Shown piece after piece: positions 49,701-61,065 of a DNA stretch of 64,000 nucleotides. The notes beneath the pieces were generated by a model. The model was not told the origin of the DNA. It searched no databases and saw only the letters and a list, made by a program, of their open reading frames with translations. Position numbers and translations under genes: made by a program. This DNA is from Apostichopus japonicus (taxonomy: Eukaryota > Echinodermata > Holothuroidea > Aspidochirotida > Stichopodidae). Numbering within the stretch: the stretch's first letter is position 1; every line of letters starts with the position of its first letter. The DNA is taken from NCBI RefSeq assembly GCF_037975245.1, contig NC_092564.1, positions 5,446,484-5,510,483 of the forward strand, in the 5' to 3' direction.

Positions 49701-52700
49701 AAGTGCACCTTTTTATCAGTGCTAGTAGTTTCATATGTTCTTAATATAGCCTTAAGCTGTATGTTACCTGTATGGTACATTGTTATTTGATATGGTGAAG
49801 CCACTGCAGCTACGCCCAGGAACGAGGTGGTTCCATGGTGTCAAATTACTTAGCAGGTATAACCTGTGCTGCATAGGCTAATTAGATGGATTGTTCTATT
49901 GGAAGATGGGTTGAGTAAAGTAGCTACACAGCAAGCTGCATAGGGTAGACCCCCTACAGAGGTCTGGGTGCACAGGATTGGTGGAACTGTTTAGGTTACC
50001 ATGGCAATCCTATACCAGGTAGAGATATTGTTCTTATTAGCTGTATACTGCCTGTGCAGTGGTAGTGTGTGGGTACAACTATATTGGAACCTTTGTTTTA
50101 ATAATAAGTCGTGAGCTAGCTCCCTAGTTCATGCAGGGAAATGTTGCTAGTCTAGGGGTGCACAGAGGATTAAGATGTAGAATAAATATTAGCACTTCTG
50201 TGTGCAGCTGTGTGGGTCATGTCAGTTAGTTTGGTGGATATGTTTGTTGGTCTATGCGTGAGTGTGTGTTATCTGTAGATTGATTAGGTTTATCTGTTAT
50301 CAATAAATTCATGATGTTCACTGAGGTTGATATGATATAACAGAGAGCTGTAAAGGACAATTATGTTCTAGATTAAAGGGTTGTAAATACACATTGATAT
50401 ACCATATGACATTGTGTTGCTGTACTATTCATTTTGCTCTGAGTTTTGTTCCTTTCTACCCCTCAGGTGGCCTATATATTGGCTCATACCTAGGTCACCC
50501 GAATCCCCGGGGTAACATATTTTAATAAGAATTTTTAATGTTAGGGTCATCGGTGTAGGATGGATGTTGTTAGACTTATAGTAGGCCTAGCCAACATTAT
50601 GCGAATAAGATTTGTATATAGGGTCACAAATTTATATCGTTATGCATTGACAAAGCTAGTTAGCTGCTAATCGTACTCGCTGCCAAGCGATATTTTTCAT
50701 TTTGTAGCACTCAGGTCATGAAGCCGGTGGATGTTGACGTGGGTTATGATGATGTAAAATTTAGTATGATTAAACGCAATTTAATGAACTTCATTGAGTG
50801 CTACCATTGTAACTATAGCAAATGATTACTTATCATAAAAATCAACTTTTAATTACAACTACCTCCAAGAGTAATTGGAAACCTTCTCGTAGTTTGATTT
50901 GTTCAGCTAGGTACCTGCAACAAAAATATAAATTGCTTTTATTTTCACTTCATTTTCATTTATTGAAACCAGTATAAACAGCAAATATTTATATAAAAAC
51001 AAGCTGAAAGACCTATCAAATATAAAGAAGCAAACAGATTGCGGGGGATAAATAAACAGTTTAGAATATTGCAGTACGATAAATGAAAGAATTCCTGTAT
51101 AGTTGAATTCTGAATTTTCGGCAAGATATGTGGATTTCTGAGGTTTCTGCTGGACAATGACACGATATAGGCTAAACTAAATAATAACTAAATAAATAAT
51201 CTAATAATCTTTGCTTAACATCTTCGATATATATGGGGGCTAATTCAGGAGAAAAACCCACCAAGGGATGTTGCTCGATCCACAAGCAATTGACGAATTA
51301 ACAGAGTAACATCTAACTCAGGACAACCATCATTCATTTTAGGTAAACTTAGTGGGATATATTCACTTACAGAGTTATTGAAACAATCCAAAGTGGTCTG
51401 TTTATTCATTCCCTAAATCTCTATCGGTACACATAATGTGGCCGCCATCTTTATTTGGATCTCTTACAGATTAATTTGTTCTATCGAGATCAATTATTTT
51501 TTGGCTATGTGAAAACGTTAAATCTTGACGAAAATAATCAAATTTTCGAGTCGCTTTTAACGACGCATCAAAAACACGATATTTATCGAGTTGGACATTT
51601 GTTAAGCTTAATCCAACGCAGCAACTCGACAATTTTATCATTTTTCGCCAAAATAACCATATTATCGTATTGCTTGTCTATACTCGATAAAATGCCGCTA
51701 TTTTGATAAGTTGTCGTATTATACTAACACATGTAATATACAGCTAATCTGTCCCTTCAAGGACACCGTATGAAAATTAATACCGTTAACGAAATTTTAT
51801 GACCCAATTACTTTTATCAACTTTAATGTGATGTATACTTACTCTGAACAGAAAAATTTATTGTCTATTTCCTGCTCGAAGCCAATGTCACCTTTGGCCT
51901 TCCACATAACCCAAATCTTGTAAGCATCAACCAAACGGCTGCATTGTAAAGACTTGTCCCCTGTGTCATATGCTACGTCATAGCATTTGTCTTGTTGGTA
52001 TAAATACTGAGCTTTGGCGGACATACAATTTTGAAGTACATCTTCCTTATAAAAGAAATCAAATCGAAAGTTTATAATTCATTAATTTTTTTAAAAAGAG
52101 ACAGTATAGCGATACAGCTACTATAGCAGTGACCACAAACAGGCAGAAACATTTACGAATGGGAAGGAGGGGGACTGATGGGAGGTGATTAAGATAAAGG
52201 GGGTGGGTAGGTGGGGTAGATAAAACTGTATGGCCCCATACCATAGGATCATAAATGTATGCTGACTATGGACATGAATCACGCAGCAAATCACATGCGA
52301 TTTCAAGTTGTACCTTTTACTCCAATATTTAGGAATTTAAGGTTTGGGTTATTTAATTATTGATAAAATATTTAATAGAATTTTGATATACATTTGTCAA
52401 ACTTTTCGACGTTTAGGACTATAAACTAATTGTAGGATTGCATAATGACTAATGTCGTACTAGGGTAACAGAGCGTGAGGTCCTCCACCAGTGCCGGGGT
52501 ATACAATGGGTATACGGTATACGCAGCAAGGTCTGGGAGCCCATGGTCGTATTGGTGGCCATTATCTATAGGGGACCCATGATCTCGGGGCGAGTCCGTG
52601 AAAATTTCCTATCAATAAACATCACTTAATCTATCGGTTGAGTAAATATTCAACCACACCTCCACCTCCCCCGCCCTCCCAGGGTAATCTCTGCTGATAC

Positions 52701-55700
52701 CAATACATATTTTAGGGAATATGTGTCCTTTAAAAAGAGTTTTAAAAGATAATTCAAAGCGGGTTTTTTTCTCACTGAATGAAGTCTTAATACTTGTCAT
52801 TAACAATTCTGGCTACATCTGCTGAAATGTTCCATCAGAATTCATGGTTCACCTCACTCCCACGGCACGTGATGTCTCACGTGATTGTACTGTATTGATC
52901 TGAAGATCAATTAGACGAGGTATACGTAGATTACCATACCTTATTGTTTAACAAAAGCGCTGAACATTGAAGTGGGGCACCAAGTAACTTATGTGGACAC
53001 CAAGTAACCGAATCCGATAGTTCGATGCCGTTGAGCTTATGTCGATAACGACTTGATAGAAGGGCACCGCCACCCCATGCAGCCTATACAGTAGAGAGAA
53101 ATATAAAATAATCAATGAAATTAATATATATAGTTACAAACTCATGAATATGCATACATTTTATAGTTTAGGATTATACATGGTTGACAACGTTCTATGA
53201 CCATTTGAACAAAGAATATGTTTCAGTGTGTAAAATACCGTGGCTGTAAAGGGAGATTTCGATGTTTCGACTGTTTGGTTGCGAGATTTCAACTTTTTCG
53301 TTTCTCGACTTCCCCAAACCAAAGTGTCGAAACATCGATATCTCGAGACCAAAGAGCCGAAATATCGAAACCAAAATGTCGAAACATCGAAATCTCGAAC
53401 TGTCCCTTTACAGCCACGGTAGTAAAACTACGTTAATTGATGTTTACCTGAAAATTACGCCTTCGTTTCGTAACTTCATCATTGTATTTCTACTATGGAA
53501 CGCGAAAAGGACCACAACATATGATGATGTTAATGATGATCTAATTTTATACGATCATGTACTAAAAACCTACGATCATGTACTAGAAATACACGATCAT
53601 GTACTAAAAATTTACGATCATTTACCAAACATATACGATCATGTACTAAAATCGTACGATGAACATCAAAACATGTACGATGATATACTAGAAACGTACG
53701 ATGTACATCCAAAAAAATACGATCATGTACTAATAATGATGATCAATAATGTTATGTTAAAAAAATGTGGCGTCTGCATGCATACACGTATGTATATTCA
53801 TATATGGCGTATACATACGAGTATGAATATTCAGTGTAAACTCATTAGGGGCGTGTCTTCGGTATGAACTTTGATATTCCTCGGGGTACGGTACTTTGTA
53901 ATCAACGGGTAGCATACTATATTATTCATTTGAAGTGAGTAATAATAGCTTTGAAAGTGTTAATAATACTGCACATAGAGTGCTACTGCTAGCATGATAG
54001 CCTAAGGCTAGGCTCAAACTCAAAGACCCATATCGCTCGTGCACAAAAGAATTTCATGGCCCAGGTCACTTAATTCTCTATTAAGGTCCATTGGTGCTTA
54101 CTGTGCAATAGCTATCAGATATTAGAACGGTGATAGTGAGTAGTGATAGTGAAGAGACAGCTGGGTCAACTTAAATTACAATAAAGTTCATACCAAACTA
54201 TAGGTTATACTCATTCAGGCCATTGGATCGAATCCCGTTCAAGCTAAATATTTCCTAACTTTCCTTACTATAGTTTAGACATCGAATTTAGACTTACGTC
54301 GACGTGAAACCAAAGGTTGAATTTTCTGCAAATTTTGCCAATTTCAACCAAATCGTCGTAAGCACCAAAAACAGTAGTCCCTGAAGTTGCAACAACCATT
54401 GCCGGAACCTCACCCTGTGTGATTGAAAAAGAAAGGAATTTATAGATAAACACATCCATGCAAAGCCCAACCAAAATAGGTCAGGGGAACAACAGCACCC
54501 GGAACCATTATCGAAATCGGTGGTCGGGACCGGTGGTCGGGACCGGGGTCGGGACCGGGTCGGGACCGAGAAACTTATGGGGGCGGGGGAAAATATGGGA
54601 TAAAAAATAGTAGTATTATCATTAACAAGCACGGTACTTGTATAGGGCAAATGAAAAATGCAAAAGGAAGCCTGGTGAGGAAGTAATTGTCCTCAGGGCC
54701 CGAATTGCTTACCCGACGTCTCTTTCTATAAGCTATATGTTGACAAATATTTTCATCTTATTTAAGTACTCTCAACTGACCTTGTCAATACTGTCCTGTA
54801 TTTCTCGGTCCAGTTCTTCCGGAATCATTTTCCCTCTGTAGATATAGTTAAAAGAACTTCAAATTGGTACAATACTGTTATTTAAAATGTATATAGCATA
54901 ACGTGTAGCATGTTTGAGTGAAAGCAATAGGCAGGTAAGTTGTTTGACGACCTCCACCGGGATTCGAACCCGGGCCTCCCGCTCTGTACGCGGACACCCT
55001 ATAACCACTAGGCTATATATGGACGCTGATTGATTGTCCAGAGGTTCGAAACCGGTAAGGAAGGTCGTTATTCCACTGTAGGCGTTTGCCACCTGTATCG
55101 AACAATACTAGTTCTGTTTTTGGTGACATATTTTGCCTTACTCAAACACGGAGATCAAACATGGTGCTAACCAACATATATACATATAGCGTTGGTGGCA
55201 CTCAATCAATCTTTCCTGGGGGGAAATGACTCATGCAAAGCTTAGATCGGTTAACAAAAAATATGTATTCGATGTTCAGTATTCGTATGTGTTCGATGGA
55301 AGTTTTATTTGTTCATAAACGATAAATTAATATTGATACGAAATAAGCAAATAGTATATCGCGGTACAAAAAAAAAAGGGAGAGGGAGCATTTTATATAT
55401 TTTCATAATTTTAACGTAACATCAGAAAGCAAACCCAACTAGGAGGATGCTAGCAAGTCTCTCAAATGCGTGTTTTATTTTACGTATGCCAACTTAATTT
55501 TTATATTTGTATTTGTCGAAAGTAAATTTGAGTGAACAAACATATTCCCAAGCAATTTTTTTTTTTACCTATTCCAGACATTTGCTACTGAATGTAGGTT
55601 ACATTGCTATAGTTACATTAAAACAAAATATAGCCGAACGATTTTTTTCTTTTAATTTAATTATATTAATTATAGCTTTTGGAGTTGAGTTAGATAAGGT

Positions 55701-57515
55701 TTTGCCATGGTATATTTAATACGTAAATCTCAAAAGGAACGTAACTTGGTCATTAGCGTAGCTGGCCAATTCAGACTCAATCCAATAATGAAGGAAAAGT
55801 TGAGTTTGTCTCTAATGTTGATGGCAGGGTTTGTCCCCCTCCCCTACTGGCTGTGGAGGGTGGGGCGAGGAGGGGAGTTGTTCGTGATCATTATCTCTAT
55901 CACATACATCACTAATGTTGATGGCATGGTTTGTTCCCCCTCATGGCTGTGGAGGGTGGGCGAGGAGAGGGAGCTGTTCATTATCATTATCTCTATCACA
56001 TACATCACAATTGGTGATGGTGTGGTTTGTTACCCCCCCCCCCTCTCCCTACTGGCTGTGGAGGGTGGGGCGAGGAGGGGAGTTGTTCATGGCCATTATC
56101 TCAATCACATACATCACTAATCATGCATGGTTTGTCTCTCCTTTAAAATGCACGGTAACTATAGTAACTTAGTGCCCACCAACCCAAAAGACGCTTCAGT
56201 ACGCCAAAAGCTGGTATCGATATATCCGTAAGGTATACAAAATTGTGTATACTGCATCGTCTTCAAAATGTCTACATACCTGTCATCTGTTTTCACCATT
56301 ACTGCATTACTAGTACCAAAACCAAGGAAAGCTGCGCCTTTCCTAATCGAAAAATGGCACTGACAATAGAAAACAACATAAAGTGAATGTCTCTGTCAGC
56401 CAATCGATTCAGCAAAACGAAGAAAAAGGAAACACTGTTTGTTTGTTTGTTTGTTTGTTTGTTTGTTTGTTTGTTTGTATTTGCACGGCGATGTTTTTCT
56501 TCGAAATCATGTGTCCCATCTATATTCTTATAATATGGACATATACAGTTAAAGGGTGTGAAGACTCGCGCAAAAAGAAACGTAAAATGCCGGTAATATG
56601 ACCTAGTTGCGAATGAGGTGTAACAGAAGTGTTAGACACCACTCTCGATCCCAGAAAAGACACCCACACAGATTGCTACCGTCGGTAATTAGACACTAGT
56701 GTACAGTCAGTACATACAGCTGCGGTCAATACCCACAGCACAGTGTACAAACAATACAGCGATGGACATCTCAGGTCCAACTAAAGATAACAAGGTATCA
56801 TGTTTCATTACTGTACTTTCTGCATTTTGTAGCGACACGAACAAAACGGCACTTGCAAGCAACGGAAAGTTAACTTTTTCAGACCGCCGCACGCGGTTTG
56901 GGGCGAGTCTTTAACGCCTTTAAGGGCGATGTAAGAGGAAACACAGTCTGTTGGAAGGGTGGAGGGAGGGAATGGCGGGGGGGGGGGGGTGGAAGATGAG
57001 GGCAAATACTTCAAGAGGCAGTCGGACATGTAATGTTGGTTGGAAGGTAAAATTCATACGATTACCCGAAAACTTACCCGACAAAAGTTACTTTTCATTA
57101 AAAAAGCGGATACTTGTTATTTACGAAAATGGGGTTTGGAGATTTTATGTTATTTTGTCTTGCTACTATCCTATCTCCAACGGAAACCTTTTATGGAATA
57201 AAAATGAAGGACCTCCATGATATACGAAATCATAATTATGGCTCTTGTCTAGTAGTATGCTGTAGAAGTTTTAAAACTTTCAAGTCTGACGTCATAGTTT
57301 CTTCCATAAACCGATATTAATGTTAACAAACTCTAGTTTATTAGTACAGTTTTTTCTAATAAACCCAAAATTTTACGTTAAATTAAATTAAGGACCCGTG
57401 GCTTTTTATTATTGGAGTCATTGGAGCAACCAATTAGAAGTGAGACAGTAAAAACCAAACACCAATTATGTGAGGGTATACCGTACCATTCATTTTCAGA
57501 TAATAACGATATAGT

Positions 57516-57547
<32 letters not shown>

Positions 57548-57761
57548 TAATATGCATGTATAATCTCAATACAATATTTTGTCGTCTATATATACAGACA
57601 CTATATATAACTCACCAATTCATTTGAAAATATTTTCAACGGTTTCGTAGCAAACATCCCATTACTGTGTATCTCTGTTCGTATCGAATGCCGGGCAACA
57701 GACATCGCGTACATGTTCGCGATTGAGCCACCTGGATGTAAAACGGATGGGGGAAAAGTAG

Positions 57762-57844
<83 letters not shown>

Positions 57845-60317
57845 TGGTCCTGCGATAAAAGATGAAAACCGGATATTGAATTTGGGTTCTTTTTTTTCTG
57901 TTTTGTTTTGCTATTGTTGTATTTCGTTTTTAGTTCTTACGTTAATTGATCATTTGAGTCGGTATCCTTCACATGTAATGATTGAACGAGTATAATAATG
58001 TATTCTTTCCAGCAGTGTCGGACATAACAAACAAACACAAATATCGGACATGAATATTATGATTAGTTAGTCACCAAATTGCCTATCACCTTGGTATAAC
58101 AGAAAAGCTTCGTTTGGTCAACGAATCTTGCCAACCATACTTGAACGAACCTAATAGTGTCAGAATACTGTACCCATAACGCTTTAATTCTGCTGAAATT
58201 ACTTCAAAACACCATTCGTGTAACATACATGTAATGTATAGGGAGATGAGATATTGGACTTCACCCCCGAATCAGAAATGTGAGGAAGGTGTGTGAGTCA
58301 GTGTATGTGTGCGTGAGTTAGTGCTTGTGTGTATGAGTGAGCAAAACCTGTCCTATCAAGTTGAAACTTGGTAGGTAGGTGCCTGACCATGTAATCTCGT
58401 GCCTGGGTGACTGATGACGTCATATATAAAATGTCAGAGGTCAAGAAATCTATAAAAAATATATATATATTTTTTAATGGAAAGAGGCATTAAATCACTC
58501 GATATGCAGAGAATGATGAGTCTAAATTTAAAATAGGGCAGCTTTAGATGCTTAGGATCGGGGTCAAAGGTCAATTGAGTTTCAAAAACGTCAAATTGAT
58601 CTAAATTGTGTCGCAAACTTCTCCTAGACCGTGCCTGACCATGTATTGTAAACACGTGCCTGGGTGATAATGTGACGTCATAGGTCAAAGTTGAAATACC
58701 CAAAAACTGATTATAGCCATTGCTTTTTACTTGTGGGAATGTTGAAAAAAAGTCGGTAAACCACAAGATTAATGGGAAAATGTTTTAAATAGTAGTTATA
58801 TAGTTGTTAAGGGTCGAGGTCAAATGTCAATGTAGATCCATTCCGTCATAGAGGAGATGGGATCTGGAACTCCATGGATTACCATGTTGTTGTATCTTAT
58901 AAAGAGGATGATTACCTCTTCTTCCACTCACACCCCCCCCCCCATTTACCCACCCGCCATTCACCTGTACCATCACCCCTCTCCATCATTTTCCATGGTT
59001 ACGCCACTATCAGTTCTGGCATAAAATGTTATTTCAAGCTGGGTAATATATATTTGATCACATCCCTTTTTTTCCACATCAGTTTGATATGGAACGCGAA
59101 AAGGGCACAATCAGTTTGATGGTTTGAAGTAATAAGTTTCGAACCCTGAACATACCAGGAAGAAAGTTTCAAAGAAATGTAAATAAAGTATTGACCTTGA
59201 TGACTAACGATTCTATTTGTTTATAACAAATTTACCCGGCGACAATGTGGTCAACATCAATCCGGGTAAGAAGTTTCTGAGTAAACTGACCCTACAGAAA
59301 CTCTCTACCCCTCCGCTTCCCCCTCCCCTTCCATTACGTAACTTCGTTATGCTTACCTGGGCAAAATATGCCATCCCCTCTTTGAAATCCGCACATTGTT
59401 CTCATTCTACTCAAAACTTCCTCCTCAATGAGAGTGAATACCGGTGACACTTCAAATGTGTAGCTACAAAATGCGAAAAGAATTGGGACGAAAAGACAGA
59501 AGGAAAATTAAACGCCAAAGAATGCCAAATATTGCAACAAAAAAATTGTTCTTCGACGAAATAGTAGACTCTTGAGGTGAACCATCATTGCTACAAAATA
59601 TAGAAATACCAAAAATAGTCACCTCCAAATAAAATAAGGCTTTTTTATTCATTTCCTGAAATGTCTAAGAGGAATAAAACATTAACCTCGAATGAAAGTC
59701 TCTCACATACCAACAAATTTTCTGGCTCTATATGTACAATTTATATTAGCAATTGGTCAATATTGTGTTATCTAGCAGCCATAAAGACCCCCATGCACAC
59801 TGGCCAAGACATCGCAATGTAAACCGTTAGCTGTTGAACGTTCCTCCATTAACAGATTTGTTTCTTCGATCTTATTCTTTCCTTTTTTTCTCTTTTCTGT
59901 ATCAATTTGAAGATATTAAGATATGTTTTTCTTTCCCATTTCACAATTCTGGGAAGCGCTTCAAGCGCATATTTCACCCCTCCCCCCCCCCCCTATCATT
60001 AGTTAAATTTGGGGTGCGCATAGTTGCGTGTATGCCTGCGTGACTGGTTACGCATCAACCCGTATTTTACCCTCACCCTCACCCCTCACCCTCACCCTCC
60101 CGGTCCTTTTACCCTGTAAGTCTCTAGTCTATACGTGTGCAGCATTTTCTCATCATTGAAAACGGCGCCTTATTATTCATCCGTTTCAGCGTTGAGCTGG
60201 ATCTGCCGTTGAAAAATATTACTTACTTGCTCGCATTTAGACTGTCGGCTACCATCTGACCAGCGAGTCCAAATGTATCTTGTGGACCGTACAGTTGGTT
60301 GAAGAAGAACGGGTGTG
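40763..60317 (-). CDS. CSAD/GADL1/GAD-family PLP-dependent acidic amino-acid decarboxylase (5' exon(s) not found)
   Basis: Exons in transcript order: 60317-60227, 59463-59357, 57731-57616, 56359-56280, 54835-54781, 54414-54298, 53083-52940, 52045-51843, 50914-50863, 41492-41403, 40942-40763 (stop TAA at 40763-40765). All phases join, giving about 411 codons of a roughly 490-aa family. Landmarks: [104 protein letters not shown] (the Lys is the PLP Schiff base), [34 protein letters not shown] and [18 protein letters not shown]. The closest remembered relatives are cysteine sulfinate decarboxylase and GADL1 (hypotaurine/taurine or beta-alanine synthesis); GAD is less likely. The substrate cannot be set from sequence. 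About 100 N-terminal residues, including the SVKT segment, are missing. The 9.4-kb intron between the exons at 50863 and 41492 contains the whole gypsy element in antisense. Confidence 0.93.
41911..43032 (+). repeat. 5' LTR of the gypsy element
   Basis: 1122 bp with TG...CA ends. It has a TATAAA at 41946-41951 and AATAAA at 42696-42701 and 42817-42822, so candidate promoter and polyadenylation signals lie within it. A 79-bp sequence occurs twice inside (42023-42101 and 42905-42983). Confidence 0.97.
42023..42983 (+). repeat. 79-bp identical direct repeat inside the LTR (882-bp period)
   Basis: Copies at 42023-42101 and 42905-42983 are identical, start CACATTGATATACC and end in a pyrimidine tract followed by CCCCTCAGGT. 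The same pair is present in the 3' LTR (offset 7485). The unit between the copies begins GTATGT and ends CCCCTCAG, so it has intron-like ends. Confidence 0.9.
43036..43053 (+). other. Primer binding site of the gypsy element
   Basis: TGGAGGCACCACCCGGAT begins three nt after the 5' LTR and would pair with the 3' end of a tRNA ending ...GGTGCCTCCA. The implied discriminator base is U, which fits tRNA-Thr- or tRNA-Gln-type tRNAs. The actual primer was not identified. Confidence 0.65.
43105..44376 (+). CDS. gag: Gypsy Gag polyprotein (423 aa)
   Basis: The ATG at 43105 is in good context (AAAGATGG). Residues about 1-90 form a helical N-terminal region. About 115-310 is a helix-rich capsid-like region with [38 protein letters not shown] and [15 protein letters not shown]. 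The C-terminus is nucleocapsid-like: a CPKC...CNHC pair followed by [14 protein letters not shown], a CX2CX4HX4C knuckle. The role is assembly of the virus-like particle and packaging of the element RNA. The TAG at 44374-44376 lies 70 nt inside the pol frame, consistent with Gag-Pol being made by frameshifting. No damage is seen. Confidence 0.93.
   Translation: MATVDELLCEIQTKLHLCTVDQLESVGLGIALPETDRIKAKTKGRTGLLGLINRYLSSEELEESDDQGLGKLKELREVLLGEIPEKVDDKSSQKVGTPEPPSDPTSTKVLQHHREYIRRDFKISGQIAGSQQKDGLGFTSLIHQIEAGLRKGYPEEEVVEAVIRATNPGLNLRGYLESKTDITLPKLRRILRSHYQEKGATELYHELSSLTQAPKETPQEFLVRALSIRQRVLFASKESETNQRYEEPLVQAMFLHAVSTGLTSESIRADLKPSLENTCISDELLLEKLNKSASSETERLKKQTKTRSYQAAHAIEATSKKVTKRETPPTPLEESLNGLRVDIEGLKELKIQVAQIQESLSRDRPVSYKGKRGCPKCRSENVGDRCNHCFRCGSGEHYARGCRQRPPGNERGSLLRDEGGPQQ
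44325..44331 (+). promoter_or_regulatory. -1 ribosomal frameshift slippery site G GGA AAC
   Basis: The heptamer GGGAAAC lies so that the gag frame reads G GGA AAC, the exact X XXY YYZ phase, and pol is the -1 frame. A slip continues at CGA (44331). Six nt downstream, GGGTC (44338-44342) can pair with GACCC (44363-44367) as a stimulatory stem. Gag terminates 43 nt after the heptamer. Confidence 0.8.
44331..48917 (+). CDS. pol: Gypsy Pol polyprotein (PR, RT, RNase H, integrase), expressed as a Gag-Pol frameshift product
   Basis: Open in the -1 frame relative to gag, to TAA at 48915-48917, giving about 1528 aa after the slip. Domains in order: aspartic protease with [10 protein letters not shown] (DTG at 44532); RT with [38 protein letters not shown] and YLDD (45936-45947); RNase H with [14 protein letters not shown] and TDNNPLTYV; and integrase with an HX4H plus CXC zinc-binding region. 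The integrase catalytic residues are Asp 47448, Asp 47625 and Glu 47733 (the last pair spaced D-35-E). A tail of about 200 aa after the integrase is rich in Pro, Gln and Glu, with no chromodomain. There are no internal stops. The only in-frame start is a GTG at 44307, so independent translation is unlikely. Confidence 0.95.
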   Translation, partial: RERVTSKGRGGTPTVEKSFGHRQKSPKQPPTAPPHLSLKKFKKLIGLVGKRCIVRASLNGLPMDVLWDTGSQVSIIQKDWIQKNMPGVIVRPVEELLDGLHLDLTATNGIEVPYDGWVAVSLKVGTIGEIEVPMLVYSGDMDNPLVGYNVIAHILNGTGGSEFSEDDLHSAFPGKGKSTLTAMVKVVKEIDSVILASVRSPPRNQILRSGQTHFIECRVYVGEVKGPIDCLFEPNQMSLPEGLNVQATTVWMTRGPVVHVNVPMFNNTNHDLLLSKRTSLGTLEQVTSVLPLPQVLCKTSVDQTATANSTYVNCDIETDRTKPPDERQDRDWCPPVDLSDLTPDQRQLATKMLLEESSAFSRDDMDTGDCPDLQMKIQLKDETPVQKGYISIPRPLYKEVKEYLEDLIRRGWVSKSKSNYSSPVVCVRKRDGSLRLCVDFRALNEKTVDDRQPIPKIQDLLDGLKGNTWFSTLDQGKAYHQGYMSPESQHLTSFITPWGLHEWQRIPFGLKNAPAEFQRYMEGCLHDLNNEICVVYLDDILVYGSTFSNHVERLRRVLQRLQKHGIKLKPKKCELFKRKVRYLGRLVTGEGYGMDPADKEPVLLLKNKTPTTVGELRKILGFIGYYRNYIQNFSIIAKPLYGLLGTQQKKFKTKGKQESRSGKGNTRDSKEKIVWTPEHHAILCDLVDRLTVHPVMAYPDFSQPYVLHTDASGDGLGAVLYQHLEGKLRVIAFASRTLTPPEQNYHSSKLEFLALKWAVTERFRDYLQYANHFVVFTDNNPLTYVMTTARLNATGQRWVSELASFRFEIRYRPGKENVDADVLSRMPIPDKLENYINEFTEKIPSTAITATAEYVQGTCCGEVACIDVTTVNSNSCDILGTSPTSTISPIDPRELKEAQENDLVLGRVMQMKKTGKRPSPQERKNETKNVQVLLNQWNKLEFDDKGLLCRCTVNRKQLLLPTKFKDTVLKGLHNDMGHIGVERTLDLIRQRFYWAYMAKEVEMYITKQCHCVVQKKPTRNIRAPLIPIHTTEPFEMVSIDYLHLEKCKGGYEYILVVVDHFTRFAQAYPTKNKSAHAAAERLFNDFFLRFGFPKRLHHDQGREFENQLFTKLQEYCGIEHCRTTPYHPQGNGQVERMNRTILNMLRTLSNQQKLNWKEHLPRCMHAYNCSKNDATGFSPFFLMFGRSPRLPVDILFNLESENEDIDHRTFADKWRCQMQEAYSIANRHTDKASAAAKERYDRKTHYTQLSPGDRVLVKNLVRQAGPDKLRSYWEDTVYRVVKQINPDIPVFEVITDNSKKQKRVLHRNLLLACDALPLDETQMIHGKPPRQRKKTRTATQAGGDVDGSDVSDDEWHTYITRQRSTARTSAPAEQYVSDGAPDQLQNVPTQTPAAVDVSQSPVNQTPQTPEQPTRPVEPPVEIPEEQVPQERVPEEQGRPSRNRRPPDFLNYGQPGAPTWVQSTQCPYSSYLPPPNLGQPYPQTQTRPWFQPCPPMYDYRLQTPVFYPQFQQHTPDWTLYRPTNVERSG
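48918..49382 (+). other. Non-coding 3' leader segment of the gypsy element
   Basis: About 465 nt between the pol stop and the polypurine tract, without an ORF of note. An env-like gene is absent. Confidence 0.6.
49383..49395 (+). other. Polypurine tract of the gypsy element
   Basis: GAGAGGGGGAGAG immediately precedes the TG of the 3' LTR, the expected plus-strand priming site. Confidence 0.9.
49396..50517 (+). repeat. 3' LTR of the gypsy element
   Basis: 1122 bp, the same length as the 5' LTR. The only difference seen by eye is A at 42153 versus G at 49638. Confidence 0.97.
53238..53419. mobile_element. 182-bp foldback MITE with TA target-site duplication
   Basis: The ends CCGTGGCTGTAAAGGGA and TCCCTTTACAGCCACGG are perfect 17-bp inverted repeats, flanked by TA on both sides (53236-53237 and 53420-53421). 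Inside, GATTTCGATGTTTCGAC and GTCGAAACATCGAAATC continue the inverted symmetry. The TA duplication suggests a Tc1/mariner-type mobiliser. It lies in a decarboxylase intron. Confidence 0.9.
53550..53735. repeat. 21-bp tandem repeat, nine units
   Basis: The landmark ACGATCATGTACTA or a variant recurs exactly every 21 bp from 53551 to 53719. Because 21 is a multiple of three, the array stays open in frame and gives a spurious YDHVLK-type heptad peptide. Confidence 0.9.
54951..55096 (-). repeat. tRNA-derived SINE copy 1
   Basis: The - strand has TAGCCTAGTGGTTATAGGG (A box) and a perfect B box GGTTCGAATCC (54960-54970), with a shared flanking tail containing GGTTCGAAACCGG. It is about 90% identical to the copy at 62528-62669 and in the same orientation. 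The acceptor-stem halves do not pair, so it is not a functional tRNA gene. Confidence 0.8.
55814..56125. repeat. Tandem repeat of about 100 bp, about three copies
   Basis: Each unit has GATGGCAGGGTTTGT-like, GGCTGTGGAGGGTGGG, GAGTTGTTC and TCATTATCTCTATCACATAC blocks. The middle copy is shortened in the C-rich part. It is intronic in the decarboxylase gene. Confidence 0.85.
56437..56478. repeat. (GTTT)n microsatellite
   Basis: About ten perfect GTTT units, 78 bp from the high-coordinate end of the decarboxylase exon at 56280-56359. Confidence 0.95.
57520..57547. repeat. (ATA)n microsatellite
   Basis: About nine AAT/ATA units in a decarboxylase intron. Confidence 0.9.
57763..57841. repeat. 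(AT)n microsatellite
   Basis: About 38 uninterrupted AT units starting 32 bp before the acceptor of the exon at 57616-57731 (upstream on the - strand). Confidence 0.95.
58330..58860. repeat. Degraded repeat with recurring 'GTGCCTGACCATGTA...CGTGCCTGGGTGA' modules
   Basis: The module occurs near 58380 and again near 58630, each followed by a TGACGTCATA-type block and GGTCAAAGGTCAA-type words. It looks like an old internally repetitive element. The family is not identified. Confidence 0.45.
60066..60110. repeat. (CCCTCA)n-type hexanucleotide repeat
   Basis: Repeats of ACCCTC with minor slips, in the intron next to the decarboxylase exon at 60227-60317. Confidence 0.8.
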
Positions 60318-61060
60318 CTGTAGGAGAGGGGGCAAAAGTAGATCTACAATGTCAAAATATTATCACTTAAACAGTTACAAATTATCGCTGATAGTTCCTA
60401 AGCACATGTGTAGGAGACTGGAAGGGTGGGATGGGTGTTGTTGGGTAATACATGCCATTTGTTTGCTGCAAGTATTTATTCGGATTCATTACGTAAAAAA
60501 ATACATTAAAACCCAACAAACTGTGTGTGAGTGAAAAGATATAACCGTGATTTTCATTTAAATACAGCGTTTACATTGTTTGGCCCCCGATGCTGTGCAG
60601 CAACTTTAAACTATATATGGTCACTATAATTGCTAACCTTTGTTTTCTTTCAGATATTGATAAATAATAGTGATTTCTTAAGGCCTACATTATGTGGAAT
60701 TTTCCATTGTTTCATGTCTAATTTTTGTATAGCGGTTGTTCCAAATATATTATCAATATGATTGCCTGAGTCAAAGTAAGACACTATCTTTATAACCATT
60801 CTTTTGTTTTTCTTGCTCAAAGATTACTAATATATCAATTAATGTTTCATTCGATAATAAAGTAAATCGTCGCGCAGACAAACTTTGGTACGTTCTAATT
60901 AATCACATGTAAACAAATGGACAGCAATGTGTAAACAATGCACATAGTAGATCGCTCACCAACCAATAACCTAATAATGTGTAATATCTATTCTCTTTTG
61001 TAAGGGACTCGTGGTACTACTAACTTGACGTGACATCGTCATGATTATACTGTTACAGTC
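60318..61060. other. Upstream intronic/flanking DNA of the decarboxylase gene
   Basis: No exon recognised. The missing exon encoding the residues just before HPFFFNQ must end in phase 1 somewhere above 60317 but was not found. Confidence 0.3.
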
Positions 61061-61065
61061 TCTAT

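Larger units (their letters stand above)
41907..50521 (+). mobile_element. Full-length Ty3/gypsy LTR retrotransposon with TATT target-site duplication
   Basis: The element occupies 41911-50517 (8607 bp) with TATT at 41907-41910 and 50518-50521. The LTRs are 1122 bp each, begin TGTTAGG, end GGGTAACA, and differ by eye at one site (A at 42153, G at 49638). Internal order: PBS, gag, pol (PR-RT-RNaseH-IN), a 478-nt non-coding stretch, then PPT. There is no env-like ORF. The protease-RT-RNaseH-integrase order places it in Ty3/gypsy (Metaviridae type). All catalytic motifs and both frames look intact, so it may be recently active. It sits antisense to the decarboxylase gene, inside an intron. Confidence 0.97.

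Noticed and set aside
53262-53867. 201-aa plus-strand ORF
   Set aside because: It is made of the MITE plus the 21-bp array, which stays open because its period is a multiple of three.
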